A stretch of DNA of 64,000 nucleotides from Aedes albopictus. Its lineage: Eukaryota > Arthropoda > Insecta > Diptera > Culicidae. Both the position numbers and the translations under genes were made by a program. This document shows, one piece after another, positions 33,430 through 45,246 of the stretch. Location of the stretch: positions 448,919,204 to 448,983,203 of the forward strand of contig NC_085138.1 of the NCBI RefSeq assembly GCF_035046485.1, in the 5' to 3' direction. The notes below the pieces were generated by a model. The model was not told where the DNA came from. It saw only the letters and a list, made by a program, of their open reading frames with translations, and did not search any database. Positions within the stretch are counted from its first letter, which is position 1. Each line of letters opens with the position of its first letter.

Positions 33430-34043
33430 AGGTGCTGGAACATTTCATCGAGTACGAAGTCAAAGTTATGGCATAAGTTGGCAGCAAGATAGCCAGACTA
33501 AGGTGCGACAATGGAGGAGTATATAGCAGTGCCAGATTCGATTTTGAATTACTGATAATAGATTATTCACAAGTTGGAAAGAACGCAACATATTCAGTTT
33601 CTTCTTCTTCTGACCAACTAGCGTCGTTCGGTGCCAGTTGTGTTTTACGTCGGCGGGTCTAGGAGCTTAGCCTTAAATTCCGACGCCTAGGGAGACAGCT
33701 ACCACACCTGGGACCCTACACATCGAACACATGGGCCGGCACCTACGGCTTTACTTCCTATCCGAGGGAAGGCGTGATCACGGATTTTATGTCTCAGAAA
33801 ATCCAATCGGCGTCGACGGGAATTGAACTCCGACCGACAGGGGTGAGAGGCAACCACGCTTCACCGACGCCGACATATTCAGCTTCTGTTTTGTCTCAAA
33901 CCAAATTCTTCTGTTACCAATTGAGATAAAGAGTAATCGCCGCGCCTTCTTTGTTGCTTGTTTACTGCCTCTTTTGTGTGACAATTCTCTTCTCTGGGGG
34001 GTGAAACAGTGCTTACTGCAGCGTATCTAGGAAGTCGTTGCCC
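33430..34043. repeat. Diverged unclassified repeat, copy 1, split by a SINE
   Basis: Segments 33530-33587 and 33883-34010 resemble 38160-38390. Shared blocks are gattattcac/tgagttg, agtacgcaaca/gaacgcaacat, ttagcttctgttttgtc and ctgtggggtgaa. A SINE (33598-33872) has inserted exactly within this repeat. MITE C follows directly on the right side. The nature of the repeat is unknown. Confidence 0.5.
33598..33872 (-). mobile_element. 275-bp tRNA-derived SINE with (GAA)n tail
   Basis: On the minus strand the head reads gtcggcgtcggtgaagcgtg, with box B gagttcaattcccgtcg. The 3' end is a gaagaagaa tail (33598-33607 on the plus strand). acatattcag is duplicated at 33588-33597 and 33873-33882. The triplet tail is like that of the Feilai-type copies although the head is different. 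Confidence 0.8.
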
Positions 34044-34461
34044 AACCCGAGCAGAAAAGAATAACAACTGTATAACACATCAAGGTATTTAATCTCACAT
34101 ACTACCATACCTTGATATGCCCTTCATTAGGTGGTAATAAGAGGCAAAATAACAAAAACGAACACCAAAATTTTGTATTAAGAACACCTAGAACAAGATT
34201 TGATATTTAAATAATGAATGTATACCTAAAACACGGTGAAGTGCTGTATTTGTTATCCAGAAGGTATTGAATAGCAAAGTAATAACAACGACATCTATTA
34301 AATAGTACATTTAATCGATACCTCATTTTGTTATTAAGCAGGTATTCAATAATAAAGAAATAACCATTTTTACTATTGAATTAAACTTCTCTTTCGATAG
34401 CTCAGTTTGTTATCAAGCAGATACTGCACAACATAGCAATAACAAATCGTACAATAAAATT

Positions 34462-34878
34462 ATGGAAGTAGTGGGCGACGTGTGTGGGATTCAGTTTTTG
34501 TTTTTTGTTAGCGACCGTAGGAGAGGAAATCAGAAAGTACAAAGACCGGGTGATACTTTAGTTTTAATCAGGCTTCGCGACGCAGGGCAACTTTCACTTA
34601 GTTCAAGCAGCAGTTCCGAAACTTTTGATTTCAAAGTTTTAAAAAGAAATTTAAAATTTCTTCAACTTTCTGAAAAGTTAGTACCACATTTTGAAAATTT
34701 GTATTTTGGCTGTATAATACAGAGCTGTAATTTAGCATTTTTTCTCTCATTTGATGTCCATGTTTATCGCTTTGCTGTCGACGAAGCCAATTATGGACCC
34801 TTTGGATGCATGAACAAAATAATGTCGAACATACCAATGAAATCCTTACATCCCGTGCCTTCGTCCTCGGTAGTCTAA
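34462..34878 (+). CDS. Unrecognised 138-codon frame inside MITE C
   Basis: This is the longest frame in the middle of the 1.9-kb element. It starts MEVVGDVCGIQFLFF and contains a run of serines (LSLSSSSSSETFD) and HFENLYFGCIIQSCNLAFFL. I recognise no transposase motif, DDE triad or zinc finger, and there is no promoter evidence. It could be a captured exon-like fragment, a remnant of an internal gene of the element, or chance. It is listed because it is the only sizeable frame in this element family. Confidence 0.2.
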   Translation: MEVVGDVCGIQFLFFVSDRRRGNQKVQRPGDTLVLIRLRDAGQLSLSSSSSSETFDFKVLKRNLKFLQLSEKLVPHFENLYFGCIIQSCNLAFFLSFDVHVYRFAVDEANYGPFGCMNKIMSNIPMKSLHPVPSSSVV

Positions 34879-35635
34879 AGCCGGATCTGTTCGACCAGAA
34901 AAATGGTTGACATCAGACTACAGGACCAATCCATTTTGCTACTTGAAACTGGGGCAACGTTATCTAGCCTTTGCTGCAGCATTTTTCCTGATGATCTGTC
35001 TGCTGTAACGTTACAATAACGTCGACCTGCACTTCTGGACAGATCAATTAAGGCTTATTCTTCCACAATCCACTATCGACACTTGATTATTATCGATGTT
35101 GTAATAGTGCCACTACATAGATGTTTCCAATTTCAGGCTTCTGTATGTAAAATAACTTTTATTATAAGTTTTCATATATAATTATATCATTGAACAAAAA
35201 AAAACATTTTGTCATGAGTGCGACCTACCTATTCGAATACTCGTTTATGAAAAAGATCACCATAGTCTTAAAGTTATGACTCTACGTTTCATTAGAGGTA
35301 AAAAAATAACTATCTGATGAAGGATCACTCACTTTACAAAGATGCTCATTTTCCTATTGGGCACATTTTATTTCAATGTTTGGAATACTCACTTGCAATA
35401 GTTATACTCACTTGCTACTGTACCTCAGTTCAGAAGCATGCTATCGAAATACTGTGTATGAAAAACACTTATATGTAGTTTTATCTAAAAGTTCGCTGAA
35501 TTAAGTGAAGGTCATACACGCATACTAAAATTGTGAGATACACACCATTGCTTTAATAACTTAAATTGTTATTGTGATATTCTTATTACATTACGCATAA
35601 TACCGTTGCAATAACAGTCCTAGGTATAGCATATT

Positions 35636-35854
35636 TAGTTCACTACTGGACTATCGCACTAGTTTTCAAGCGTGCGAAAACTCAGACAAAAGTGCGTGAT
35701 TGCATCCAATCGACTCGGTGTCTTCAGAGCACTTATTCAGCATACATCGAAGAGTTAGTGCGCCGAAGACATCAATTTGATTTGATGCAATCGCGCATTT
35801 TTATTTACGTTTTCGCACTTATGAAGACTCAGTGCGCAGTCCAGTGGTGAACTA
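35636..35854. mobile_element. 219-bp MITE with TAGTTCACYACTGGAC ends
   Basis: The left end tagttcactactggactatc and the right end are inverse with few differences over ~24 bp. The inverse symmetry extends into flanking tt/aa. The interior is also partly palindromic (gtgcgtgattgcatccaatc opposite gatgcaatcgcgca). It is nested in MITE C. Confidence 0.75.
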
Positions 35855-35923
35855 AATGCGGTATATAAGAGCAAAGGTTGGTATTGATATGGTATTTGTT
35901 AGGTATTCTCTTCTGCTCGGGAA

Positions 35924-36320
35924 CGGCTGCATTATGAGAATAAAGGACTCTCTAAAATTTGTGGTATAATCGAAAACCAGTTATCGACAATCTACGTGTT
36001 TTTGATTCGATTGCTTATACACATATACCAAAAGAGCACCGAGGGAAACTACACGCAAGTTTTCAAAAGAATGTGATAATTGGATACGCAAACAACGTTT
36101 ATCGAATTTGAACTGTAGAAAAGAGGAAGCTGTTCGGTTCCACGTCATTTGGCCGAACGTCATTTTTCCAACCTCCGTTTGGCCGAATTCAAGTGATTCA
36201 ACTGATCATGACACTGTTCATATATCTGTATAACTTGGCTGTTCTTTCGAGATGGATTCAAAGAAGGAAGAATTTCTGACAAAAATATTCGCAAACGATA
36301 TTCGACCAAATGGCCGGACA
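35924..36320. other. No gene; ggccgaa/ttcggcc motifs
   Basis: catttggccgaac and gtttggccgaattc occur at about 36148-36190. They resemble attttcggccaaatg at 55.2 and 55.9 kb, a motif common to one MITE type. No element ends were defined. Confidence 0.3.
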
Positions 36321-36326
36321 CCAGCT

Positions 36327-36853
36327 GTTCATATCTCGAGACGTGATTTTTGATGAGAAGCCTACATTGTTCATACCTAAGCGTTGTGTGGAGATAACGA
36401 AAGATTACAGTTGTGTGGTAATTAAGAAGAACATGCACCTGGTTATGAAGCGAGAGACGATAGACTACCCGTAGCTGTACCAGAGTTTGCAGCTGTATCG
36501 GAGCCAGTACCGGTTAAATAGGTTAAACTTGAAAGGACGTTGTTAGTTGAAGAACAAAGACGTGCTGTTTTGATTCCCTCTAGCTGAAGGAGTAGTTGCT
36601 CTGAGCGCTGAAGCTTTTGTGGAAGACCTGCCTTGGAACGTAGATGATTTAAACAATCGTGATGACAAACAGTTTTTGAAAAAGGCGATGGACGGCGAGA
36701 TGAAATCATTGCAAATCCACACAAATTGATGTTAAAAACGTTTTCCTGAATGTTCATTTGAAAGAAGAGATTTTTGTGAAGCAATCTGAGGAATATGACG
36801 CCGATGGAAACCTTGTATGCTGCTTGAGGAAATCTCTATACAGGTTAAGGCAA
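36327..36853 (+). pseudogene. Ty1/copia polyprotein fragment: integrase end to RT start
   Basis: The reading VHISRDVIFDEK (36327) is the conserved integrase C-terminal motif of copia elements. After stops and frameshifts, FVEDLPWNVDDLNNRDDKQF and KKAMDGEMKSL (to 36716) give the region just before RT. The RT start then follows directly at 36728: DVKNVFLNVHLKEEIFVKQ (catalytic D of motif A), then VCCLRKSLYRLRQ to 36853. The residues normally lying between GEMKSL and the DVK motif (the RT fingers) are deleted. No LTR was identified. Confidence 0.8.
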
Positions 36854-36855
36854 TT

Positions 36856-37870
36856 AATTTGCATCAATTCTTAACCTATGCACATTGGTCGGGCTCCATA
36901 CAAAGGGGCGGCCAAAACTCCCAAAAAACGAATTTGATATTTTTAAACTTTATTTCACCTTATATCAAAGTTAATGTATTGTAGTTTTATGATTCTTAGT
37001 TAAAAACATACCAGCATATGCATTTCAATGACATTGCACTGCCAAAGTGGCCTAAGTCATAAAATTTGAAAATAAACCATTCGAAAAAAGTAAAATATTA
37101 AAATTTTGGGAATGGAATATATGTTTTATGATATCCAGCATATTAAAGCCTGTTGTTCGACAGTTTGAATGCACGTATGGTGCAAAATTAGTATGTCACA
37201 AAACTTTTCGATTTTTCATATATTGTACCTTAGGAATTTTAATAATTTTTAAGTTAAAAAACGGGTCGTGTCGTCACGTGTCGCCGCAATTTCAAATAGT
37301 ACATCTTAAACATCATACTTAGGGCTGCATAAAAACGTTTAAATATTTTGCAGAAAATTGCAGTTTTTCAAATTAGAGCTATTTAAAAAAGTCATGTTTT
37401 TCATATATTTTACACTATTTTTCCATTTTTGACTGAAATAAAATTTATCTTTCCATATGTTTTACACGTTTTGAACAAACTTGATTGGATTTGATCAACA
37501 GTTAATCATTTAATTGAATTCAAATTGATTGGTTTACTGATTTATACCGTTTTTAAATTATTGAAGTTACGTAATTTTTGAAAACCCCTTTTGAAACAGT
37601 ATAGACAACCTATAACTTCGATTAAACACATAAAAAGAGTTTTGGCCGAACTTTTTCTTTTTCCGACCATTGTGCTATGTAGATGGGATAAATAAATCCA
37701 TCATAATGCAAAAATAAATGGTGTTGCCCACTGAATCAAATTTCAAGCATCGCGCAACAATAAAGACAATGTCGCAGCCTACATTTGTTACGGCAAATCC
37801 AAACAATGCGACATAGGTTTATCCCAACTTCAACAGAATGGGATAAAGATCGTACACCACAATTTTAGAG
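36856..37870. other. AT-rich sequence, no feature recognised
   Basis: One kilobase of AT-rich DNA with no copia continuation, no LTR and no clear repeat ends. Confidence 0.4.
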
Positions 37871-37875
37871 ATTAA

Positions 37876-38092
37876 AAAAAAAGACACTACACCGTCTTCA
37901 GTCAGAGGCTGCACAGACTGAACATTACAAACACGAGACAACGGACAACACATAACACCCAGTGGCCCAATGGAGAGTTTGTCGTTTGACGAAAAGTTTT
38001 CTCTGACTGGAGCGAGAATCGAACCCGCATTCCGAGGCTTACAAAACGCCTAGACGACTTACGCCGCTAACCGCACGGCCACGAAGCCCACT
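37876..38092 (-). mobile_element. tRNA-Ser/Leu-like SINE, uninterrupted copy
   Basis: The minus-strand head gggcttcgtggccgtgcggt and box B gggttcgattctcgctcc match the copy at 23918-24289. The 3' end is T-rich (gtagtgtcttttttttt). It provides the empty site for the MITE in the other copy. Target duplications are not certain. Confidence 0.75.
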
Positions 38093-38099
38093 TTTAGCC

Positions 38100-38450
38100 T
38101 TGCATTGCGATTTTCGAGGAGTAACTTCGAGTCGGTAAACACTGCAGCACTGTTGAAAGTGTATCATCAAACAGTTTCGATGTTGGGTTAGTAATTATCG
38201 ATTATTCATGAGTTGAAAAGTACGCAACAAATTTAGCTTCTGTTTTGTCACCAACAAAAATTTTCGAGATCATGTCATCGTCTGTTATGTAGTTGATGTA
38301 GTAAACAAAACTACTTGAAACTAAAAATCACCCAAAAAACGCTTAATTATAGCAAACTTAGCTTCATTCTGTGGGGTGAATACGGAGAGGCTGGAAACAA
38401 GCACATTTTTTGCACTTCCTCGTTAGACGGCAACATATTTAGTTAATCCG
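38100..38450. repeat. Diverged unclassified repeat, copy 2
   Basis: See the copy at 33430-34043. Here gattattcatgagttgaaaa and ttagcttctgttttgtc are uninterrupted. No terminal structure is visible. Confidence 0.45.
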
Positions 38451-38685
38451 TAATTATAGTTTACACAAAATGCTTCACGGTTTGTTTCTAATATTTAAAT
38501 TTTTAATGATTTTGCTTCAAAGTCAAAATATGTTGCAAATTTCCCTATTTAGCGGTAGATATTGAAATTCTGCAATGTAAAAAAGAGGAAGGTCCCATAG
38601 AAAATAAACCAAAGCTATAAAATGTTACAAAGAGCTACATCATAGATCATCCCATAATATCTATGTAATAATTTTATGGGGAAAT
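38451..38685. other. No feature recognised
   Basis: AT-rich spacer before the next SINE. Confidence 0.4.
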
Positions 38686-38698
38686 AAAATGCTCACAT

Positions 38699-39135
38699 TA
38701 GCCGGGGCTCGTGGCGCAGTGGTCACACGCTCGCTTCTTGAGCAGATAGTCATGCGTTCGATCCCAGCCCCAGCACTTTCGTCAGTTGCTCTTTTCCCCC
38801 GAGAGCAGCTGACACTGACCCTCTTCTGACCCTCTCAAATGGACCCAGATACTTGGACATCGGCGAACGGTAACTCATAATGGACTCCCAATCGGACTCG
38901 AAAAAGGAACAACCAATAGCCACACATCAACATCCTCGTGCTCATCATTCTGCCTTGATAGGATAGAAAGTGAAAGCAGCGCAATGGCAACCAGTTCGAT
39001 ATAGTGGAATTAAAATAGAATACATTTAGGCGCTGTACAAAGTGTAAGTACAGCTTCCAATTGGAATCGCTCACGCAGTGCCCTAGTGGACAAAAAGAGC
39101 TGTACAAATTAGGTTAAGTGATTTGAAGAATAAAA
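38699..39135 (+). mobile_element. 437-bp tRNA-derived SINE
   Basis: The head ggggctcgtggcgcagtggt carries an A box (tggcgcagtgg) and a B box (gcgttcgatccc) and can pair its ggggct start with agcccc. The 3' end is an A-run. aaaatgctcacat is duplicated at 38686-38698 and 39136-39148. This is a complete insertion of a SINE family not otherwise present in the window. Confidence 0.85.
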
Positions 39136-39148
39136 AAAATGCTCACAT

Positions 39149-41009
39149 CGCAGCCTTAAACTGAACAACTTCAAATTCGGATACCATTCTTACCTATCAT
39201 CACTGCAAATAGAAATCAATAAAGGTTTCTTTTCACGAAAACTTTTGGCATATTTCGATTGCACCGTCATTCCTCTCTGATTGTCAGAAAATTGTCGCTT
39301 GTTGTGAATGATTCTCTGCTTTCTCATAAAGCGAACATTATGCTCCCCACCAGGCTCACCAAGGTAGAAACTTTTTGATTTATGCCCCTAGATCGTCGGT
39401 GAAATTTACTTCCCTTTTGCCCTACTCTGCCATAACCGATTTACTTCGACCGGTCGGTAGCCAAACTAACTGGAGGACAGTCACCACGCGCGTAAGACAT
39501 GTCATTCCTCGCAGGCAATTGGCACTCACAGCTTCGGTAGCGATAACCATCCACGATGCGGCGCGGCGGCGGACGGAAGGAAAACCGCTGCCCACGTCCT
39601 GACCGACAATATCCGCTGCTGCTGCTGCGGGATGGTCCAATTTATCGGTGTTTGCTCAACGGCGGCGAACGACCGGCTGGCCGTCCGAATCGGATCGGAC
39701 GCAACTGGAAACGTTAATGGGCTAGCGGCTCCTACCGAATGGTAGTAGGATAGAAAGCGAAAAGTTGCTAATCAATAAGCGGAAAATGGCTAGTACAGTT
39801 GAACTCCCCAGTGGTCAAACCGTTCATAAAAATCGATATTGTTAAGAAATGAAAATTGCTTTCACAGTACTCTTGAGCTGTTCCCGAGAAAAAAGTTTCC
39901 CATATTGGTATTTTAAGTGATTGCTTTCATAGAAACGAGGACGACGGCAAGCTGAGTTGTTGTGTGAGAAAGCAGTTTGAGATTTTTCGATGGAGACGCA
40001 TGGTGTTTTTGGAATAACTGAGAACAGATGAAAACAGTTTCAAAAATTCGTCTTTAGGTCGAGCTGAAGTGCATTGCATTTTGAAAGTCTAGCACGCTTC
40101 AGAATTTGTGTTATGAAACCATTTATAAGTGCAAATAAATAGCGGAACCATAACGAGTCGCATAGTGAACTGCTACGAAGTGGGTGGATATTTTGCATTA
40201 AAATTCAATTCAATTTGCTGGCTCCGGGTGCCTGCTGCGTACGTTCTTACGAAAGGCGCGCCGTTAAGAAAAAAAAAACGCTAGAAAGTAGGTTTAAGGT
40301 TTATTTATTCGATGCCTTTCATAGAGCGCCGCGCTGAATGAAGCAATTCATATCGGCGGAAAACTTTGCAACGGGTTAGCGTTCATCTCGCTCGAATACA
40401 ATAGACTACACTAATGCCTCCCAGCAGGGGTAGGGGCTGCGCAGGCATTAATATTTAAAATAAAGATTGGAGTGTCTATTGCGATGAACAAAGGGTGCCC
40501 CATAGCCCTGGAGAAGAAAGGAAGGAAGGAAGACGTAGTTGTGCATCTGATATCCTCGGAGCCATCGTTATTCGCGACTGAATCGTCTTAGCATCGTCTG
40601 TGTTGTGTCTTCGTTTTTGAGGAGATATCTTCACCGGGATTGACGAAGTCAGGTTTGGAACGCACTTTATTTCATATTCCACGTTATTGAAGTTGACAGA
40701 AAGCGTGTGTTACACTTTTGCATTTCTTTGTTTTGAATATGGCTGTAAAAAGTTATAGATATATCTCGGTATCTTGAAATTGTTTGCACCTCCTGGCAAA
40801 TTTGGGATTGAGTTCCTGTTGTGGCACGTTGTGTAGGTGAAAAAAGGCACTGTTTTTTTTTGGTTTAGAATTATGTGAAATTATTTGAAATCTAGAATAA
40901 AACTTTTTAATTAGTAACCATATGTGAACCAACTCTTCTGTAAAGTTGTAGGCAATTATGTTATTTCGAACAACTTTGCCGAATCATTTCAGTCCTGATC
41001 ACTTAATTG
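39149..41009. other. No feature recognised
   Basis: This is the longest stretch (about 1.9 kb) without a recognised repeat in the middle of the window. It is higher in GC near 39.4-39.7 kb. Short frames there (for example 39375-39602) have no known domain. It could contain host regulatory DNA, but nothing supports a specific call. Confidence 0.35.
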
Positions 41010-41014
41010 AAAGA

Positions 41015-41706
41015 TCTCCATCCTGGACTATTGCCCGTCATCCGTCTTGACTTGTGGCCAGTTCATATTTCTGTCGACTTCTTTTATTTTCTTGTTGAGG
41101 CTTCGCCACTATGAGCCTCTGGGCCTGCCTCTGCTGCGATGTCCTGTTGGATTCCAATCTAACGCTGGCTTGCGGATTTTCGTTCCCACCCCGGCATAGA
41201 GTGTGGCCAACCCTCCTCCACGTCCGCTCCCGAATTCCTGTCGCTGTTCGGCTTTGAATGACATTGACGATTGAGCTCCACGTTGGCCACCATGCACGAA
41301 CTATATACCGCAGGCATCTATGATGAATACTTCCAGCCGTTGAATGTTCTCCACTGATACACACCAGGTTTCACTGGCGTATAGCAGCACAGATTTCACG
41401 TTGGAGTTAAAAATTCGGATTTTGTTGCGTCGACTAATCTGATTGTTTTTTCCATACATTTCTTAAACTTGCAAAGACATACCTCGCCGTCTTGATCCGT
41501 ACTCCTGTGTCGATCTTGGTGCCGCCATCGGCCATTTGACTACCAAGATATTGAAATCTTTCAACATTCTGCACTGCACACCGTAAAGCTGGTAGAGTTG
41601 AGCGTGTTTACATCCAACCACCGGAGCGATTGGCAAGATCATCAAGTTTGCTTTACATATCCGAGCACCGTTGAGTTAAGAGAGCAACGTCATCAGCCAA
41701 TTCGAA
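41015..41706 (-). pseudogene. LINE, 3' half: FADD box to C-terminus
   Basis: Minus-strand reading: FELADDVALLTQRCSDM (the catalytic A-DD box of RT), VERFQYLGSQMA, TLKxNVW-like KxVW, EICAAI/YASETW-like sequence, CLRYIVRAWW and WRRVGHTL. Then LDWNPTGH and RGRPRGS follow in several frames. The W-x-x-GHTL..ALDWNP-x-GH-x-RGRP order is conserved in the C-terminus of RTE-like LINEs. This piece begins exactly where the RT at 49051-51060 stops, with a 22-bp overlap (41685-41706 equals 49051-49072). The two are halves of one element separated by 7.3 kb. Confidence 0.85.
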
Positions 41707-43731
41707 AACAAAACAAGAATCGGTCCGTTGATTGTAGCAATTTGTTTACCAAGACAAAATCCCTAATACATCTTCCCTTCCCATATCCAAACTCCTAGTG
41801 ATTTCTCTCATTCCTATATCCAAACTCCAGAGAATTCCTCGGTTATTGGCCAAAGCGAGATTCACGTCATCACTTCCTTCCCTATCCTCAATTGACCTGC
41901 ATTCGGACGTGTCCGGCGCTGCCCGAGCAGAAGAGAATAACAACAGCATAACAAAATGCGTTATTTTGGCAAAATAACTGCATAATGGAATAAGTAATTT
42001 TCATGTTATTAACATAACATATTGAGGAATTCCACGGGGTCATGTCAGTCGATCCTGAGCGACCATTTCAAAAATATCTGAAACTTTGCACAGTTTTTCA
42101 ATTTCATCTAAATCGCCATTTTTCGATATTAAACCTTCATATTCTCTCACGACTAACTTTTCAAAAGGGTGTATGCGAAAATAGTTCAAAAATATTCTAA
42201 AAGCTGTACAGCAAAAACGGATTGTTCGATTGTTATGAATTTTTCAGCAAAGTTAGATAACTAAATGATGATTCCTTAGAAAATATACACTGTAAAAAAT
42301 TTATTTTTTTACTTTAAAAAAATATGATCTTTGTCACAAAAACTAAAATATCTCAAAACCCTATCTTTTTACCAACGTCAATTTTTTAGGGGAAATGGCC
42401 CATTATATCAGCTATCTACCATAAAATTTTGGTGATGGTAAACTGATAAACAAAAAAGTTATGACATTTCAAACACTTCACAATTTCAACATTTAGTAAC
42501 AAAAAAAATTTTTTTTCTGTGTAAATTATTTCGAGAATTATATTTTGATGCTGATTTTATTGTAAAAGCTACCGCCTGAATTAAACAAGTTGTTTTCATG
42601 ATATTTTTGTTTGATTATTCATAATTACTATTTGAAACTTAGACGCGATCCAGTCTTGTGATCAAAAATACGCGTATACGTCTAGTTTATCTGCAAAAAA
42701 AATACCTCTTAGAGAACATACTTTATGATCGGAAGAATGCGAGTAACTTCAACAACAACAAATGCATGAGAGGTACATACCACAGACAAACAGACGAAAC
42801 GCCTAGAACAATTTTCGTGAAAATCCATCGCCCAGTTCACACTACCACCACCTGGTGGAAATGTTTCACGAAACACTGCGTTGTGCAATATCGTCATCAG
42901 AAGGCGCTAGTGTGAAGCGTCAAACGCAAAGAAAAACGATGGGCGCTCTTCTGGCTATGAAAGCCACAACCAAGATTCAAAGTGATCGTTAAAGGCGTGG
43001 TCAATGAAAATTTCGTCAGTGTTACGTTTGTTTGTCTGTATACATACCATGACAATGCTCACGAAAAAGCAAAAAAATACAACCGCTATGGATATTAAAA
43101 ATTTTATAGTATTTTTTTTTCAGCCAAGCAAACAACACCAAACTAGTCAATAAAAACTAATAAGTGATTTTGTTTATTATAATCTAACGAACAACATGAA
43201 CAGTCGCTTTTCCAAAGGTCTTCAACTCAACGCTCTCTTGTAGACCGTTTGACGAAAAAAAAATGTTCAAAAGCGTTACGAAATCTCACCGAAAGCACCA
43301 TAGATAAACTGAAAGAGACTGGTTATGCCCAAATGTCCACATTGAATACAAATTTACGCATTCGCACGTCCTGCCGTCTAGACTTTGACAAACGAACCAA
43401 CTGTATATCATCGGTAAAGCAGAGCGCAGGAAGTTCGAATACGACAACAACTGAGAAATTGCCAGAAGTGCTAAGTGCAGAGAGTCATGCCACCGTACCA
43501 TCAGCGACATCTGTTTAAACAATTTAATCACGCCCCTTTTCAATAATGCTTTGAAATATCCTTCAACATCTATACCCATTTCAATATTTTTAACGTTGCA
43601 AAACACGCTGAATACCCATCTTGAAGAAGAGGGAAAACAGTTGTCCTCAAATGTAACAGCAAATTAATGAATAAACGACTAATGCGCGGAGGGCGTGATG
43701 AAATCGGAACATTACTGTACATATAATATAC

Positions 43732-44013
43732 TCTCTCTCTTCTTGGCGTAACGTCCTCATTGGGACAAAGCCTGCTTCTCAGCTTAGTGTTCTATGAGCA
43801 CTTCCACAGTTATTAACTGAGAGCTCCCTCTGCCAATGACCATTTTGCATGCGTATATCGTGTGGCAGGCACAAAGATACTCTATGCCCAAGGAAGTCAA
43901 GGAAATTTCCTTTACGAAAAGATCCTGGACCGACCGGGAATCGAACTTGTCACCCTCAGCATGGTCATGCTGAATACCCGTGCGTTTACCGCCTTGGCTA
44001 TATGGGCCCTACA
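43732..44013 (-). mobile_element. Feilai-like SINE, copy 3
   Basis: It has the same head, box B region and body as copies 1 and 2. The 3' tail on the plus strand is a ctctctctcttctt stretch. taatatac at 43724-43731 and 44014-44021 is a likely target duplication. It sits in the loop of the fold-back element, so it is among the youngest layers here. Confidence 0.8.
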
Positions 44014-44066
44014 TAATATACATAATACATAATAAAAACAGCTTGTTTTACTCATGCAAGGCCATT

Positions 44067-44708
44067 AACAATAAAATGAGCATCAAACTGCGATTTCCGG
44101 CCGAAATAATTTACACTAAAAAAAATATTACTAAATGTGAAAATTGTGAAATGTTTGAATTGTCATAACTTTTTTGTTTATTAGTTTATCATCACCAAAT
44201 TTTTATGATCACCAAATTTTTATAATACAATGGACCGTTTTCCCTAAAAAAATACGTTGGTAAAAAGATAGGGTTTTGAGATATTTGAGTTTTTGTGACA
44301 AAAATGATATTTTTTAATGTGAAAAAAGATTTTTTTTCACAGTGTAAATTTTCATAGGAATCACCATTTAGTTATCTAACTTTGCTGAACAATAAAATTA
44401 GCATCAAACTGCGATTTCTGACCGAAATAATTTACACAGAAAAAAATATTTACCAAATGTGAAAATTGTGAAATGTTTGAAATGTTATAACTTTTTTGTT
44501 TATTAGTTTACCATCACCAAATTTTTATGGTAGATTGCTTATACAATGGACCGTCTTCCCTAAAAAAATTACGTTGGTAAAAAGATAGGGTTTTGAGATA
44601 TTTGAATTTTTGTGCCAAAAATTATATTTTTTCATGTTAAAAAAGATTTTTTTTCACAGTGTATATTTTCTTAGGAATCACCATTTAGTTATCTAACTTT
44701 GCTGAAAA
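44067..44708. repeat. Tandem duplication, 321-bp period
   Basis: aacaataaaatgagcatcaaac at 44067 and its near copy at 44388 start two consecutive units. These match through ttagttatctaactttgctgaa. The second unit is the proper arm of the fold-back; the first is the extra copy. Confidence 0.8.
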
Positions 44709-45246
44709 ATTCATAGCAATCGAACGAACCGTTTTGGCTGTGCAGATTTTTGAATATTTTTGAACCATTTTCACATACACCCTGTTGAAAAGTTAGTCGT
44801 GATTCAAAATAAAAATTTGGTATCGAAAAATGGCTATTTAGATGGAACTGAAAAACTGTGCAATGTTTCAGTTCAATAGAAAATCATGAATTAAAAAATT
44901 TCCTTAATTTTGATGCTGTTGCTTGGAATCGCTCTATTGAGTTATAAACTTGTCTGTCATAAGCGGCAAAATAACAAGTCACATAACAAAAATTTGTTCC
45001 TGAAAAATCAATTTAATAACATGTTTTGTTAGTGGCAATAACAACTTAATAACAGTGAATTTGGGAAATATTTCAATAACAAATTTTGATATTAAAGAGT
45101 TATTGATAACATTCCGAAAGCAAAATTAGGGTAAAAACTCACTTTTTTACTCATTTTTGGTTAATTATTTTAAGTGTGTTATTCTATTTTTAGAAAATAA
45201 TAGGTCACATAAAAAAAATTCTAATTCATTATAAAACTTACAAACA

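Larger units (their letters stand above)
34046..35921. mobile_element. MITE C / larger member of the CCCGAGCAG family (1876 bp)
   Basis: It starts cccgagcagaaaagaataac and ends attctcttctgctcggg. AA flanks it at 34044-34045 and 35922-35923. The left 185 bp matches the right end of MITE A in inverse orientation, so both ends belong to the family. The extra ~1.2 kb in the middle (about 34460-35540) is not in MITE A and holds a 138-codon frame of unknown nature. A 219-bp MITE is nested at 35636-35854. Confidence 0.85.
42080..44871. mobile_element. Fold-back element with ~490-bp arms, nested in D
   Basis: The left arm (42080-42572) and right arm (44388-44871) are inverse over about 490 bp. Shared blocks are gccatttttcgatat, cagcaaagttagataactaa and aaaccctatctttttaccaacg. 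An extra copy of the inner 321 bp of the right arm lies next to it at 44067-44387. The central loop (42573-44066) includes a Feilai-like SINE and non-coding AT-rich DNA. Outer ends and target duplication are not resolved. Confidence 0.75.

Noticed and set aside
38702..38775. tRNA gene (GGGGCTC..AGCCCC)
   Set aside because: It is the head of a SINE with a poly(A)-like tail and a 13-bp target duplication; the T-arm does not pair properly.
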